Of a stretch of DNA of 64,000 bases, positions 42,567 to 52,409 are shown one piece after another. The notes beneath the pieces were generated by a model, which had not been told where the DNA came from, made no database searches, and saw only the letters and a program-made list of their open reading frames with translations. The stretch covers positions 2,604,001-2,668,000 of the forward strand of contig NZ_CP109499.1 in the NCBI RefSeq assembly GCF_036231965.1. The letters are read 5' to 3'. The stretch is from Streptomyces sp. NBC_01428 (lineage in GTDB: Bacteria; Actinomycetota; Actinomycetes; Streptomycetales; Streptomycetaceae). A program made the position numbers and the translations under genes. How positions within the stretch are numbered: the first letter of the stretch is position 1; each line of letters starts with the position of its first letter.

Positions 42567-43243
42567 TGAGGGTCGCCATTGCCGGTGCCGGGGCCGTGGG
42601 CCGCTCGATCGCGGGCGAACTGCTGGAGAACGGCCACGAGATCCTGCTGATCGACAAGGCTCCGACCGCCATCTCGGTCGAGCGCGTCCCGCAGGCGGAG
42701 TGGCTGCTCGCCGACGCCTGCGAGATCACCTCCCTGGACGAGGCCGCGCTCCAGCGCTGCAACGTGGTGATCGCGGCCACGGGTGACGACAAGGTCAACC
42801 TCGTCGTCTCCCTGCTCGCGAAGACCGAGTACGGGGTCCCCCGGGTCGTCGCCCGGGTGAACAACCCCAAGAACGAGTGGCTCTTCAACGAGTCGTGGGG
42901 CGTGGACGTCGCCGTCTCCACCCCGCGTCTGATGTCGGCCCTCGTCGAGGAGGCCGTGAGCGTCGGCGACCTGGTGCGGCTGCTGCGCTTCAGCCACGGC
43001 GACGCCAACCTCGTCGAGCTGACCCTGCCGCCGGAGTCCGCCCTGGCCGGCACGACCGTCGGTGACGTCGAGTGGCCCGAGGACACCTCCCTGGTGACCA
43101 TCATCCGCGGCACCCGCGTCCTGACGCCCTCCCGGGAGGACTCCCTGGAGGCCGGCGACGAACTCCTCTTCGTGGCCGCCCAGGCCCGCGAGGAGCAGCT
43201 GGAGGACCTGCTGTCGGTGCGGCGCGAGGACGCGTCGAACTAG
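42566..43243 (+). CDS. TrkA family (RCK) potassium regulatory protein, second copy, 225 aa
   Basis: Same two-domain layout as its neighbour: GAGAVGRSIAGELL for nucleotide binding, ILLIDKAP for the ribose contact, then TrkA_C from about residue 140 with NLVELTLPPESALAGTTV. The sequence between the two copies differs widely, so this is an old duplication. Translation is coupled to the first copy by a 1-nt overlap. A 25-bp perfect hairpin follows the stop codon. Confidence 0.9.
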   Translation: MRVAIAGAGAVGRSIAGELLENGHEILLIDKAPTAISVERVPQAEWLLADACEITSLDEAALQRCNVVIAATGDDKVNLVVSLLAKTEYGVPRVVARVNNPKNEWLFNESWGVDVAVSTPRLMSALVEEAVSVGDLVRLLRFSHGDANLVELTLPPESALAGTTVGDVEWPEDTSLVTIIRGTRVLTPSREDSLEAGDELLFVAAQAREEQLEDLLSVRREDASN

Positions 43244-43255
43244 CGGTCGTTCGCG

Positions 43256-43306
43256 GTACGACGATGGGGGCGCCCGGAGATTCTCCGGGCGCCCCCATCG
43301 TCGTAC
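43256..43306. terminator. 25-bp perfect inverted repeat, bidirectional terminator
   Basis: Arms 43256-43280 and 43282-43306 are perfectly complementary with only one base between them, so the real loop must open the stem tip. It lies 12 bp after the second TrkA gene and 133 bp beyond the 3' end of the convergent DUF3159 gene. Confidence 0.85.
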
Positions 43307-43439
43307 AGGTACCGGCGAGAGTGCCGCGGCGGGCGGTGCGGTTGCGGGCTTCCCCGCGTGTGCCGCCGGTGTGCCTCGTCCGCTCGGTAGGTGCGTGCGG
43401 GCGGTGCGGGCGTCCTCGCGTCGTCCGCTCGGTCGCTGC

Positions 43440-44198
43440 CTACGCCTCGCGGCGGTGGCGGGCCGGGGCGGCGGTCTCGCCGCGCTCCTCGGCGAGAGCG
43501 GCCTTGCGCTCCTTCTCGGCCTTCTCCTCCGCTTCCATCTCCGCGAACACGTCGATGGGCGGCGGCGCCTTGGCCAGGAAGACCCAGGTCAGCCAGACGG
43601 CGAGCAGGAACGGCGGGATCTTCAGGGCGATGAGCACCCAGCCGAACTGGGTGGTGTCGCCCCACCAGTAGAGCGGGAAGAGCACCGCGCACTTGGCGAG
43701 CAGGATCAGGCCCCAGGCCCAACTGGCCTTCGCGTACGCCTTCTTGCGGCCGGGGTTGCGGGTGCGCCAGGAGAGGTTCTCCTTGAAGACCGGGCCGAGG
43801 ATCAGGCCGATCAGCGGGACGCCCGCGAGGGTCGTGATGATGTAGGCGAGGGCGAGCCCGAGCGTGTAGAGCATGCCCGGCAGGTAGAAGTCCTTGGCGT
43901 TGCCGGTCATCATCGCGAAGACCACGCCGAAGGCGACGCCGAAGACGCCGCTGAAGGCGTGCTTCACGGTGTCGCGCCGCACCAGGCGGACCACGACGAG
44001 CAGCAGGGACACGGCGAGGGCGGCGATCGCCGACCAGTGCAGGTCCTTGTTGATCGTGAAGATGGTGACGAAGAGCAGGCCGGGCACCACCGTCTCGACC
44101 ATGCCGCGCACGCCGCCGAAGGCCTCGAAGAGTGCGGCCTCCGTCACCGCCCTGGAATCCTGCTGGGGGTCTTCGGTCGGCTTGTCGAGCGACGTCAC
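43440..44198 (-). CDS. DUF3159 family membrane protein, 252 aa
   Basis: An actinobacterial family with 5-6 membrane helices. ALFEAFGGVRGMVETVVPGLLFV at the N-terminus and NPGRKKAYAKASWAWGLI in the middle are family landmarks. The C-terminus has a charged coiled-coil tail rich in E, K and A. Function unknown. The GTG at 44198 is 3 bp after the stop of the OB-fold gene, so the two form an operon that is conserved in Streptomyces. Confidence 0.85.
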   Translation of the reverse strand: MTSLDKPTEDPQQDSRAVTEAALFEAFGGVRGMVETVVPGLLFVTIFTINKDLHWSAIAALAVSLLLVVVRLVRRDTVKHAFSGVFGVAFGVVFAMMTGNAKDFYLPGMLYTLGLALAYIITTLAGVPLIGLILGPVFKENLSWRTRNPGRKKAYAKASWAWGLILLAKCAVLFPLYWWGDTTQFGWVLIALKIPPFLLAVWLTWVFLAKAPPPIDVFAEMEAEEKAEKERKAALAEERGETAAPARHRREA

Positions 44199-44201
44199 CG
44201 G

Positions 44202-44600
44202 CTACTCCCGTCCGAGCGGTCTGAGTTCGTACTTCGGATTGAACAGCACCCTACGGCCCCGGCTCATCGAGATGCGGCCGGAAGCGATGAGCTTGCGCCC
44301 GGGCTCGATGCCGACGATGGAGCGGCGGCCGAGCCAGACCACGTCCAGGGCGGCCGAGCCGTCGAACAGCTCGGCCTCCAGGGCCGGGACACCGGCCCGC
44401 GGCCGCAGAGTGACCGTGCGCAAGGTACCAGTAACCGTGACGATCTGCCGGTCCTGGCAGTCGCCGATACGGGTGCAGCCCGCGGTCGCGGTGTCCTCCC
44501 GCAGCTCCTCGGACTCCAGGTCCTCCTGGGTCGAGGAGAGCCGGTCCATCATGCGCCGGAACCGGCCCGCCGGCTTTTCGGAACGAGGAACAGCACTCAT
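44202..44600 (-). CDS. OB-fold nucleic-acid-binding domain protein, 132 aa
   Basis: Residues from about 45 on form an OB-fold: CQDRQIVTVTGTLRTVTLRPRAG, then LFDGSAALDVVWLGRRSIVGIEPGRKLIASGRIS. This resembles the anticodon-binding/RecG-like wedge type domain. The N-terminal ~40 residues are helical and charged. It may bind DNA or RNA; a partner is unknown. First gene of a two-gene unit with DUF3159. Confidence 0.82.
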   Translation of the reverse strand: MSAVPRSEKPAGRFRRMMDRLSSTQEDLESEELREDTATAGCTRIGDCQDRQIVTVTGTLRTVTLRPRAGVPALEAELFDGSAALDVVWLGRRSIVGIEPGRKLIASGRISMSRGRRVLFNPKYELRPLGRE

Positions 44601-44790
44601 ACCGAAAGCCTACCGGTGAGCGTTGACACCTACGTACCCACGCTTCCCCGGGGCGAACCGGGGCCCGCGGGGGTCGCCGGGACCGCCGGCGGCGTCACGT
44701 TCCGTACATGCACGCGCGTGATCGCCCGAACCGGCGTTCCCCCGCGTCCGCGCACCGCGCTACCCGTCCCGCCTCGAACGGGAAGGCGGG

Positions 44791-45474
44791 TCACCGCTCG
44801 AACCGGTAGCCCATTCCCGGCTCGGTCATGAAGTGCTTGGGGTGCGAGGGGTCCGCCTCCAGCTTGCGGCGCAGCTGGGCCATGTAGACCCTCAGGTAGT
44901 TCGTCTCCGTCCCGTACGAGGGTCCCCACACCTCCTGGAGGAGCTGCTTCTGGCTGACGAGCCGGCCCGTGTTGCGGACCAGGACCTCCAGCAGGTGCCA
45001 CTCGGTGGGGGTGAGGCGGACGTCCCGGCCGTCGCGGTGCACCTTCTTCGCCGCCAGGTCGACGGTGAACCCCGCGGTCTCCACGATCACGTCGTCCTCG
45101 CCTCCCCCCGTGGGCTCCGCGCGGCGGACCGCGGCGCGCAGCCGGGCGAGCAGCTCGTCCATGCCGAAGGGCTTGGTGACGTAGTCGTCGGCGCCCGCGT
45201 CGAGCGCCTCGACCTTCTCGTCGGAGGAGTGCCGGGCGGACAGCACCAGGATCGGCACCCGGGTCCAGCCGCGCAGCCCCCTGATCACCTCGACGCCGTC
45301 CATGTCGGGCAGGCCGAGGTCGAGGACGATGACGTCGGGGTGCCGGGCGGCGGCGAGCTGCAGCGCGGTGGCTCCGTCGGGGGCCGCGTCGACCTCGTAC
45401 TTGCGTGCCTTCAGGTTGATCACGAGGGCTCGGGTGATCTGCGGCTCGTCGTCGACCACGAGGACCCGGGTCAT
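44791..45474 (-). CDS. kdpE: Response regulator KdpE, 227 aa
   Basis: OmpR/PhoB-type regulator. The receiver has VVDDEPQ (acidic pocket), VIVLDLGLPDMDG (phosphoacceptor aspartate near residue 52) and ADDYVTKPFGMDEL. The winged helix follows from about residue 135, with LTPTEWHLLEVLVRN and YLRVYMAQLRRKLE. RVLVVDDEPQITRAL is typical of KdpE. In other bacteria KdpDE activates kdpFABC under K+ limitation. Those genes are not in this window, although two TrkA genes are nearby. The ATG overlaps the kdpD stop (ATGA). Confidence 0.9.
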   Translation of the reverse strand: MTRVLVVDDEPQITRALVINLKARKYEVDAAPDGATALQLAAARHPDVIVLDLGLPDMDGVEVIRGLRGWTRVPILVLSARHSSDEKVEALDAGADDYVTKPFGMDELLARLRAAVRRAEPTGGGEDDVIVETAGFTVDLAAKKVHRDGRDVRLTPTEWHLLEVLVRNTGRLVSQKQLLQEVWGPSYGTETNYLRVYMAQLRRKLEADPSHPKHFMTEPGMGYRFER

Positions 45475-48014
45475 GAGGCCTGCCTTTCTGCGACTGCTGA
45501 CGGGGCGGCCACGCCGGGTCTGCGGGCCACGGCCCGCAGCGTGAGCACCATGGTGAGTCCGCCGCCGGGGGTGTCCTCGGCGTTGAGGGTGCCGCCCATG
45601 GCCTCGGTGAAGCCGCGGGCGACGGCGAGGCCGAGGCCCACTCCGTTGCCGCGCGGGGCGTCACCGTAGCGCTGGAAGGGCGCGAAGATGCGGTCCTTGG
45701 CCTCGTCCGGGACGCCGGGGCCGCGGTCGACCACCCGGACCTCGACCCGGTCGGCGATGGCGCTCGCGGCGACCATGACCCTCGCGTCGAGGGGGCTGTA
45801 CTTGACGGCGTTCTCGACGAGGTTGGCGACGGCGCGCTCCAGGAGTCCGGCGTCGACGGCGACCATCGGCAGGCTCTCGGGGATCTCCAGGTCCACGCTG
45901 TCCTCGGGGACACCGCCGAGCGCCATGGGGACCACCTCGTCGAGGTCGATCTCGCGGATCAGCGGGGCGACGGTGCCGGTCTGGAGCCGGGACATGTCCA
46001 GCAGGTTGCCCACGAGGTGGTCGAGGCGGTCGGCGCCGTCCTCGATGCCTTCCAGGAGTTCGGCCTGGTCCTCCTCGGACCAGGCGACGTCGTCCGAGCG
46101 CAGCGACGACACCGAGGCCTTGATCCCGGCGAGCGGGGTGCGCAGGTCGTGGCTGACGGCGGCCAGCAGGGCGGTGCGGATGCGGTTGCCCTCGGCCAGC
46201 TCCTTGGCCTGGTCGGCCTCGTGCTGGAGACGCTGGCGGTCGAGCACGACCGCGGCCTGGGCGGCGAAGGCCGCCAGCACCCGGCGGTCGGAGGCGGGCA
46301 GCACCCGCCCGGACAGGGCGAGCGCCATGTGGTCGCCGACGGGCATGTCCACGTCCGCGTCCTCGGGACGGGCCGAGGGATCCGGTCCGACGCTGCCGGC
46401 GCAGGTCCACGGTTCGACGTCGTTCACCCGCTCCAGCAGCGCGACGGACTCCATCGCGAAGGTCTCGCGGACCCGCTCCAGCAGGGCCTCCAGGCTGGTC
46501 TCGCCGCGCAGCACGCTGCCCGCGAGGAAGGAGAGGATCTCCGACTCGGCGCGCAGCCGCGCCGCCTGGTGGGTACGGCGGGCCGCCAGGTCCACCACCG
46601 AGGCGACGGAGACGGCGACACCCACGAAGATCACGATGGCGACGATGTTCTTCGGGTCCGCGACCGTCAGCCGGTGCAAGGGGGGTGTGTAGAAGTAGTT
46701 CAGGAGCAGGGATCCGAAGGCGGCGGAGGCGAGCGCCGGGAGGAGTCCGCCGAGCAGGGCGGCCGCGACCGTGACGGCCAGGAAGAGCAGCATGTCGTTG
46801 GCGAGGCCGAGGTCGATGGTGTTCAGCAGCAGCGCCAGCACCACCGGGCCGCCCACCCCGATCAGCCAGCCCCAGATGATCCGGGAGCGCCCGAGCCGGG
46901 CCCCGCGCGCCACGGGCAGCCCCCGGCCCTTGGCGACCTCCTCGTGGGTGACGATGTGGACGTCCAGGTCGGGTCCCGACTCGCGGGCGACGGTGACACC
47001 GACGCCCGGCCCGAAGACGTACTGCCAGGTCTTGCGGCGCGAGGAGCCGAGGACGATCTGGGTGGCGTTGACCCCGCGCGCGAAGTCCAGCAGGGAGGCG
47101 GGTATGTCGTCGCCCACCACGTGGTGGAAGGTGCCGCCCAGGTCCTCGACCAGGGTGCGCTGGAGGGCCAGCTCCTTCGGTGAGGCGGCGGTCAGCCCGT
47201 CGCTGCGCGCGATGTAGACGGCCATCACCTCGCCTCCGGCGCCCTTCTCTGCGAGCCGCGCGGCCCGCCGGATCAGCGTCCGTCCCTCGGGGCCGCCGGT
47301 CAGTCCGACGACGATCCGCTCCCGTGAACCCCAGATCTTCGAGACCCGGTGCTCGCTGCGGTACTCGGTCAGGTACTCGTCGACCCGGTCGGCGACCCAG
47401 AGCAGCGCGAGCTCACGCAGGGCCGTGAGGTTGCCCGGCCGGAAGTAGTTGGACAGCGCGGCATCGACCTTGTCCGACTTGTAGATGTTGCCGTGGGCCA
47501 TACGGCGACGGAGCGCGGGTGGCGACATGTCGACCAGCTCGATCTGGTCGGCCCGCCGGACCACCTCGTCGGGCACGGTCTCCCGCTGCCGCACCCCCGT
47601 TATCGACTCGACGACGTCGCCGAGTGACTCCAGGTGCTGGATGTTGACGGTGGAGACCACGTCGATGCCGGCGGCGAGCAGTTCCTCCACGTCCTGCCAG
47701 CGCTTGGCGTTGCGCGAGCCGGGGACGTTCGTATGGGCCAGTTCGTCCACCAGGGCGACGGCGGGGGCGCGGTCGAGCACCGCGTCGACGTCCATCTCGG
47801 TGAAGGCGCCGCCCCGGTACTCCAGCTCCCGGCGCGGGACCTGCTCCAGTCCGTGCAGCATCACCTCGGTGCGGGGCCGGTGATGGTGCTCGACGAACGC
47901 CACCACGCAGTCGGTCCCGCGCTCGACGCGGCGGTGCGCCTCGGAGAGCATCGCGTACGTCTTGCCGACGCCCGGTGCCGCACCGAGATAGATCCGAAGC
48001 TTGCCGCGTCCCAT
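45471..48014 (-). CDS. kdpD: Sensor histidine kinase KdpD, 847 aa
   Basis: N-terminal KdpD domain with the P-loop GAAPGVGKTYAML (about residues 11-23) and VDELAHTNVPGSRNAKRWQD. A USP domain follows (about 225-360, RIVVGLTGGPEGRTLIRRAARLA). Four membrane helices of the DUF4118 type lie at about 375-480, then a GAF-like region, and HisKA with AVSHDLRTPLAGIKASV. The ATPase end has NLVENAVKYSP, DRGPGVPD and GVGLGLAVARGF. It senses K+ or ionic strength and phosphorylates KdpE. Full length, no truncation. AGGA is close to the ATG at 48014. Confidence 0.93.
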   Translation of the reverse strand: MGRGKLRIYLGAAPGVGKTYAMLSEAHRRVERGTDCVVAFVEHHHRPRTEVMLHGLEQVPRRELEYRGGAFTEMDVDAVLDRAPAVALVDELAHTNVPGSRNAKRWQDVEELLAAGIDVVSTVNIQHLESLGDVVESITGVRQRETVPDEVVRRADQIELVDMSPPALRRRMAHGNIYKSDKVDAALSNYFRPGNLTALRELALLWVADRVDEYLTEYRSEHRVSKIWGSRERIVVGLTGGPEGRTLIRRAARLAEKGAGGEVMAVYIARSDGLTAASPKELALQRTLVEDLGGTFHHVVGDDIPASLLDFARGVNATQIVLGSSRRKTWQYVFGPGVGVTVARESGPDLDVHIVTHEEVAKGRGLPVARGARLGRSRIIWGWLIGVGGPVVLALLLNTIDLGLANDMLLFLAVTVAAALLGGLLPALASAAFGSLLLNYFYTPPLHRLTVADPKNIVAIVIFVGVAVSVASVVDLAARRTHQAARLRAESEILSFLAGSVLRGETSLEALLERVRETFAMESVALLERVNDVEPWTCAGSVGPDPSARPEDADVDMPVGDHMALALSGRVLPASDRRVLAAFAAQAAVVLDRQRLQHEADQAKELAEGNRIRTALLAAVSHDLRTPLAGIKASVSSLRSDDVAWSEEDQAELLEGIEDGADRLDHLVGNLLDMSRLQTGTVAPLIREIDLDEVVPMALGGVPEDSVDLEIPESLPMVAVDAGLLERAVANLVENAVKYSPLDARVMVAASAIADRVEVRVVDRGPGVPDEAKDRIFAPFQRYGDAPRGNGVGLGLAVARGFTEAMGGTLNAEDTPGGGLTMVLTLRAVARRPGVAAPSAVAERQAS

Positions 48015-48205
48015 GAGTCCTATTGTCTTCCTGTCACCGCCGTGTACGCAGCGTCGACCTTACGGCCAGGAATTCCGGCAAAGGGGACGAGAGGCCGGTC
48101 GGAGGACGTCCTTGACGCAACTCTGATGCCCGAACGGCCCCGCACGGCGGGCCGCGCCCCGCGACGTGCCGAGGCGAGACCCGGACGCCGCCCCCTAGTG
48201 CTCGG

Positions 48206-48916
<711 letters not shown>

Positions 48917-49011
48917 GTTCCCTCCCCGTGATCCCCCGTGGACCGGGCGCCAGTATCGCGACCCGACGCCCGGTCCCTCAATGGTTCATCGCACGAGACC
49001 CTCGTTTCGGT

Positions 49012-50232
49012 TCACGCGGGATTGTCGCCGTGCGTCAGGGTCTCCCACGCGACGAACAGGTTGTTGCTGCCGGCCGGGCGGTTCTGCTGGGTGAGGTTCT
49101 GGGTGTTGGTCATCGCGATGCCCAGGCGGTTGTGCAGGGCGTTGTAGCCGACCTCGGTGACGGGACCGAGCCCGAGGTTGAGCGAGCCGCCGCACAGCGA
49201 GCTCGGGACGGCCGCGCCGAGCTGGTACTTCGCCTGGAATCCGAGCGCCTGCCGCAGCCTCTCCCCCACGTCGGTGCCGTACAGGTCCTGGCCCTGGATC
49301 CGGCTGGTCTCGGCGATGTGCGAGATGGCGGAGATGCCGTACCCGGTGTGCGTGAAGTCGCGGCAGGTCTCCTGGGTGAGCCCGGTGACGAAGGTGGACT
49401 GCCCCTGCCAGTAGCTGACGATCTTGGCCGTGGTGTCGAGGTTCTGGCTCGGCACCGTCTTGGGCACGGAACCGTCGCTGGACAGGTAGACGTACGCGGC
49501 GGTGCGCGTCCGGAACTTCGCCATGGCCTTGTCGTACGACGTCTTGTCCTCCAGGAAGACGGAGATGCCGACGGCGGCCTCCATCATCGACAGCTCCCAG
49601 TTCCCGTTGGAGTTGGAGCCGTTGATGATCTCGGGCAGGTACACGGTGCGCAGCATGGTCGCGAAGCGGCCCGAGTTGGCCCAGGAGCCGGTGTACGTGT
49701 ACTTGATGATCTCGGCGGCCTTGGGCCAGGAGGAGCCGGCCCAGCCGGTCTGCAGGGGCGCGTTGCTGTTGGTGTGGTCCTTGATCACGCCGGACCAGGC
49801 GTCCATCAGCTCGATGGCCTTCTTCGCGTAGCGCTCGTCGCGGGTGACGTACCAGGCGAGTGCGTCGGTGTACGCGGCGATGGCGTCCTCGCGCTCGTCC
49901 GTACAGCCGTAGTTGGGGTTGGAGTACGAGCCGCACTCGACGGTGGCGCGCGGCGCGGGGGTGCGGGTGAGCGAGGCGTACCTGCTCGCCATCATCTGGT
50001 CGTAGGCGCCCTTCCAGGGTTGCGCGCCGGCCAGTACCTGGGTGCGGGCGAAGTCCAACTGACCCTTGGAGACGGTGACTCCGGGGTGGACGAAGGTCGC
50101 GGGCGCGGCCTCGGCGCGGTGTGCGCCGGGACCGGACAGGAGCGTTCCGACGAGCGCGGCGGTGGCTGCGGCCGCCATGACGAGGAACACGGGACGCCGT
50201 CGGCGGCGCCGGGGTGTGGGGGTGTCGGACAT
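49012..50232 (-). CDS. Secreted alginate lyase family protein, 406 aa
   Basis: A basic N-terminus (RRRRRRPVF) and a hydrophobic core with a cleavage site near AHRAEA give a signal peptide; the RR start could be read as Tat, but no strict motif follows. The mature part matches the alpha-barrel alginate lyase family (PL5-like). It shows a HPGVTVSKGQLDFAR start, the segment INGSNSNGNWELSMMEAAVGISVF and HTGYGISAISHIAETSR. The lyase would cleave uronic-acid polysaccharides by beta elimination. Two cysteine pairs may form disulfides. It stands alone. The ATG at 50232 has only a weak ribosome binding site. Confidence 0.82.
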   Translation of the reverse strand: MSDTPTPRRRRRRPVFLVMAAAATAALVGTLLSGPGAHRAEAAPATFVHPGVTVSKGQLDFARTQVLAGAQPWKGAYDQMMASRYASLTRTPAPRATVECGSYSNPNYGCTDEREDAIAAYTDALAWYVTRDERYAKKAIELMDAWSGVIKDHTNSNAPLQTGWAGSSWPKAAEIIKYTYTGSWANSGRFATMLRTVYLPEIINGSNSNGNWELSMMEAAVGISVFLEDKTSYDKAMAKFRTRTAAYVYLSSDGSVPKTVPSQNLDTTAKIVSYWQGQSTFVTGLTQETCRDFTHTGYGISAISHIAETSRIQGQDLYGTDVGERLRQALGFQAKYQLGAAVPSSLCGGSLNLGLGPVTEVGYNALHNRLGIAMTNTQNLTQQNRPAGSNNLFVAWETLTHGDNPA

Positions 50233-50438
50233 GCAGAGCCATCCGTTCTTGTATGTGAACGACGCATGGAATGCTGAACATGTGCGCTGGCCGGTGACCA
50301 TAGGTACGGACCAGACTTCCGTCAAGGTCTGAAGAAAGACCCGCTGCTCAACTGCCGTTCACGTAGGAGAACTTGAGAGGACCGCCCCGCCCGGGCCCCG
50401 GCCCTCGGGATACCCACGGGAACCCCGGACACAGGAAA

Positions 50439-50466
50439 GGGCCGCATCCCGATGGGGATGCGGCCC
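50439..50466 (-). terminator. 12-bp hairpin after the DUF3710 gene
   Basis: Perfect arms 50439-50450 and 50455-50466 around GATG, 14 bp past the stop codon on the minus strand, with TTTCC directly after it in the transcript. Confidence 0.75.
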
Positions 50467-50479
50467 GCCTGATGACCGG

Positions 50480-51244
50480 CTAGCGAACCTCGGTGATCTC
50501 CGGTCCGCGCTGCAGCTGTCCCATGCCGCCGGAGAAGCGGGACCCGCTCTGCTCCTCCTGCTGGACACCCTCGGGAACCATCTGCGCGTCGTTCGGCAGC
50601 TTCAGGACGATCGGGTCACGGGGGGCCATCGGACCCTCACCGCGCACGACGACCGTGTCCCGGAAGATCTGCTCCAGCAGGCCCGCGGCCTGCGGCTGCA
50701 CCGCGCCCTGCCCGGAGATCACTCCGCGCAGGAACCAGCGGGGGCCGTCCACGCCGACGAAGCGCACGACCTGGAAACCGCCCGTGCCGTCCGGCAGCTG
50801 CACGGGCACCTGGGCCCGCAGCTCCCAGCCCAGCGGGCCTTCGACCTCGTCGATGACCCCGCCCTGCTGGGTGATCCCGGAGGCGATCTCCTCGCGCACC
50901 TCGCCCCAGATGCCCTCGCGCTTGGGAGCGGCGAAGGCCTGCAGCTGCACGGCGCTGTCCTTCAGGACGACGGTCGCGGCGACGATCGCGTCACCCGCGA
51001 CCTCGACACGCAGCTCCATGCCGTCCACTCCGGGCACGAAGAGACCACCCAGGTCCACGCGGCCCTCGGAGGGGTCACGGACCTCGGTGCCGTCCCAGGG
51101 TCCATCGGGGCGCGGCTCGGGTTCGAGGCGCACGCGCTCGCGGCCCTCGTTCTCGTCCGCCTCAGAGTCGACGCCGTCGACGACCTGCTCGGCCTCGCCC
51201 GCCGCGTCCTCGGCGGCACTGCCCTTCTTGCGACGTCCGAACAC
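50480..51244 (-). CDS. DUF3710 family protein, 254 aa
   Basis: Conserved actinobacterial family. It starts VFGRRKKG, then a ~55-residue acidic disordered segment. The domain proper begins with GLFVPGVDGMELRVEV and includes LQAFAAPKREGIWGEVR, PVQLPDGTGGFQVVRFVGVDGPRWFLRGVISG and a C-terminal PEITEVR. Function unknown. It follows dut by 1 bp (dut stop 51246, this GTG at 51244) and is part of the conserved unit thioesterase-dut-DUF3710. Confidence 0.88.
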   Translation of the reverse strand: MFGRRKKGSAAEDAAGEAEQVVDGVDSEADENEGRERVRLEPEPRPDGPWDGTEVRDPSEGRVDLGGLFVPGVDGMELRVEVAGDAIVAATVVLKDSAVQLQAFAAPKREGIWGEVREEIASGITQQGGVIDEVEGPLGWELRAQVPVQLPDGTGGFQVVRFVGVDGPRWFLRGVISGQGAVQPQAAGLLEQIFRDTVVVRGEGPMAPRDPIVLKLPNDAQMVPEGVQQEEQSGSRFSGGMGQLQRGPEITEVR

Positions 51245-51245
51245 G

Positions 51246-51770
51246 TCACTGTCCTTCCCGGTCGGATACGACCGAAGCGTATCGATTCCCACCCGTTGTG
51301 CTGTCCATGACGGCATGGCCGCCGGTGGACCCGAAGCCCCCTGCGGCCCGCGCCGAGTCGGGGAGTTCCGCGACCTCCCGGAAGCGAACCTTCTCGACCT
51401 GCTGGACGACCAGTTGAGCAATCCGGTCGAAGCGCTCGAACCGCACCACCTCGTGCGGGTCGAGATTCACCACGATCACCTTGATCTCCCCACGGTACCC
51501 GGCATCAACCGTCCCCGGGGCATTCACGAGGGCGACGCCGCAGCGGGCGGCGAGGCCGGAGCGCGGGTGCACGAAGGCCGCGTAGCCCTCGGGCAGCGCG
51601 ATGGACACACCCGTCGGCAGAACGGCCCGTTCACCGGGCTTGAGCTCGCGGCTCTCGGTGGTCCGGAGATCCGCCCCGGCGTCGCCGGGGAGCGCGTACT
51701 CCGGAAGCGGGACGTCCGGGTCGACGCGGCGGATCAGCACGTCGAGTTCGGGACGGGGGTCACGGGTCAC
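51246..51770 (-). CDS. dut: dUTP diphosphatase, 174 aa
   Basis: Trimeric dUTPase that hydrolyses dUTP to dUMP and keeps uracil out of DNA. The five family motifs are all visible: PGDAGADLR (1), HPRSGLAAR (2), NAPGTVDAGYRGEI (3), RIAQLVV (4) and the C-terminal arm AGGFGSTG (5). The length is a little over the usual 150, with a tail after motif 5. The GTG at 51770 overlaps the stop of the thioesterase gene (GTGA) and has GAGGTG upstream. Confidence 0.96.
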   Translation of the reverse strand: MTRDPRPELDVLIRRVDPDVPLPEYALPGDAGADLRTTESRELKPGERAVLPTGVSIALPEGYAAFVHPRSGLAARCGVALVNAPGTVDAGYRGEIKVIVVNLDPHEVVRFERFDRIAQLVVQQVEKVRFREVAELPDSARAAGGFGSTGGHAVMDSTTGGNRYASVVSDREGQ

Positions 51771-52351
51771 GGGTTCACCTCGAAGGCACGGGCTCGCCGG
51801 ATCTGGTCCGGGTCGTTCATGGCGGCCCGGATCTCCTCCGGGCGTCCGTTGTCGATGAAATGGTCGACCTTCACCTCGACGAACAGGGCGTCGGCGCGGA
51901 CGGCGACGGGCCCGTCGGGGCCGCCGATCCGACCGCTGGCGGTGCAGTAGATCTTCCGGCCGGCCACCGCGGTGACCTCGGCCTCCAGATACAGCACCGT
52001 GTCGACGGGGACGGGGCGCACGAAGTCGGTCTCCAGCCTCCCCGTCACGGCGATCGTCCGCAGCAGCCAGTTCAGGGAGCCGAGCGTCTCGTCCAGCGCG
52101 GTGGCGAGGACACCACCGTGCGCGAGACCGGGGGCGCCCTGGTGCACGGGCCGCACGGTGAACTCCGCGGTGATGCGGACACCCTCACCCGCGCGGGCCT
52201 CCAGATGGAGTCCGTGGGGCTGTCCCCCACCGCACCCGAAACAGTGTTCGTAGTGTGCTCCGAGGGGCTCACCGGGAGCGGGCGCGTCGGGGTGCCGCAC
52301 CGGCGCGACGGCGTCGGCGGGAGGCGTCAGAGCTGCGGAAGTACCACTCAC
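51767..52351 (-). CDS. PaaI family (hotdog fold) thioesterase, 194 aa
   Basis: HYEHCFGCGGGQPHGLHLEA opens the domain; the cysteine pair is typical of a Streptomyces group. The catalytic region GAPGLAHGGVLATALDE contains the HGG motif of hotdog thioesterases. It probably hydrolyses an acyl-CoA in the cytoplasm. I chose the GTG at 52351 (AAGG upstream). An ATG at 52411 would place its start codon directly over the ATG of the divergent DUF3093 gene at 52410, though a GGAGAG stands before it. First gene of the unit with dut and DUF3710. Confidence 0.82.
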   Translation of the reverse strand: MSGTSAALTPPADAVAPVRHPDAPAPGEPLGAHYEHCFGCGGGQPHGLHLEARAGEGVRITAEFTVRPVHQGAPGLAHGGVLATALDETLGSLNWLLRTIAVTGRLETDFVRPVPVDTVLYLEAEVTAVAGRKIYCTASGRIGGPDGPVAVRADALFVEVKVDHFIDNGRPEEIRAAMNDPDQIRRARAFEVNP

Positions 52352-52409
52352 AGGCGCAGACCTTACCCGCGCGTCCACCAAGTCTTCGCACCGTGCCAAG
52401 CTTGGCTTC

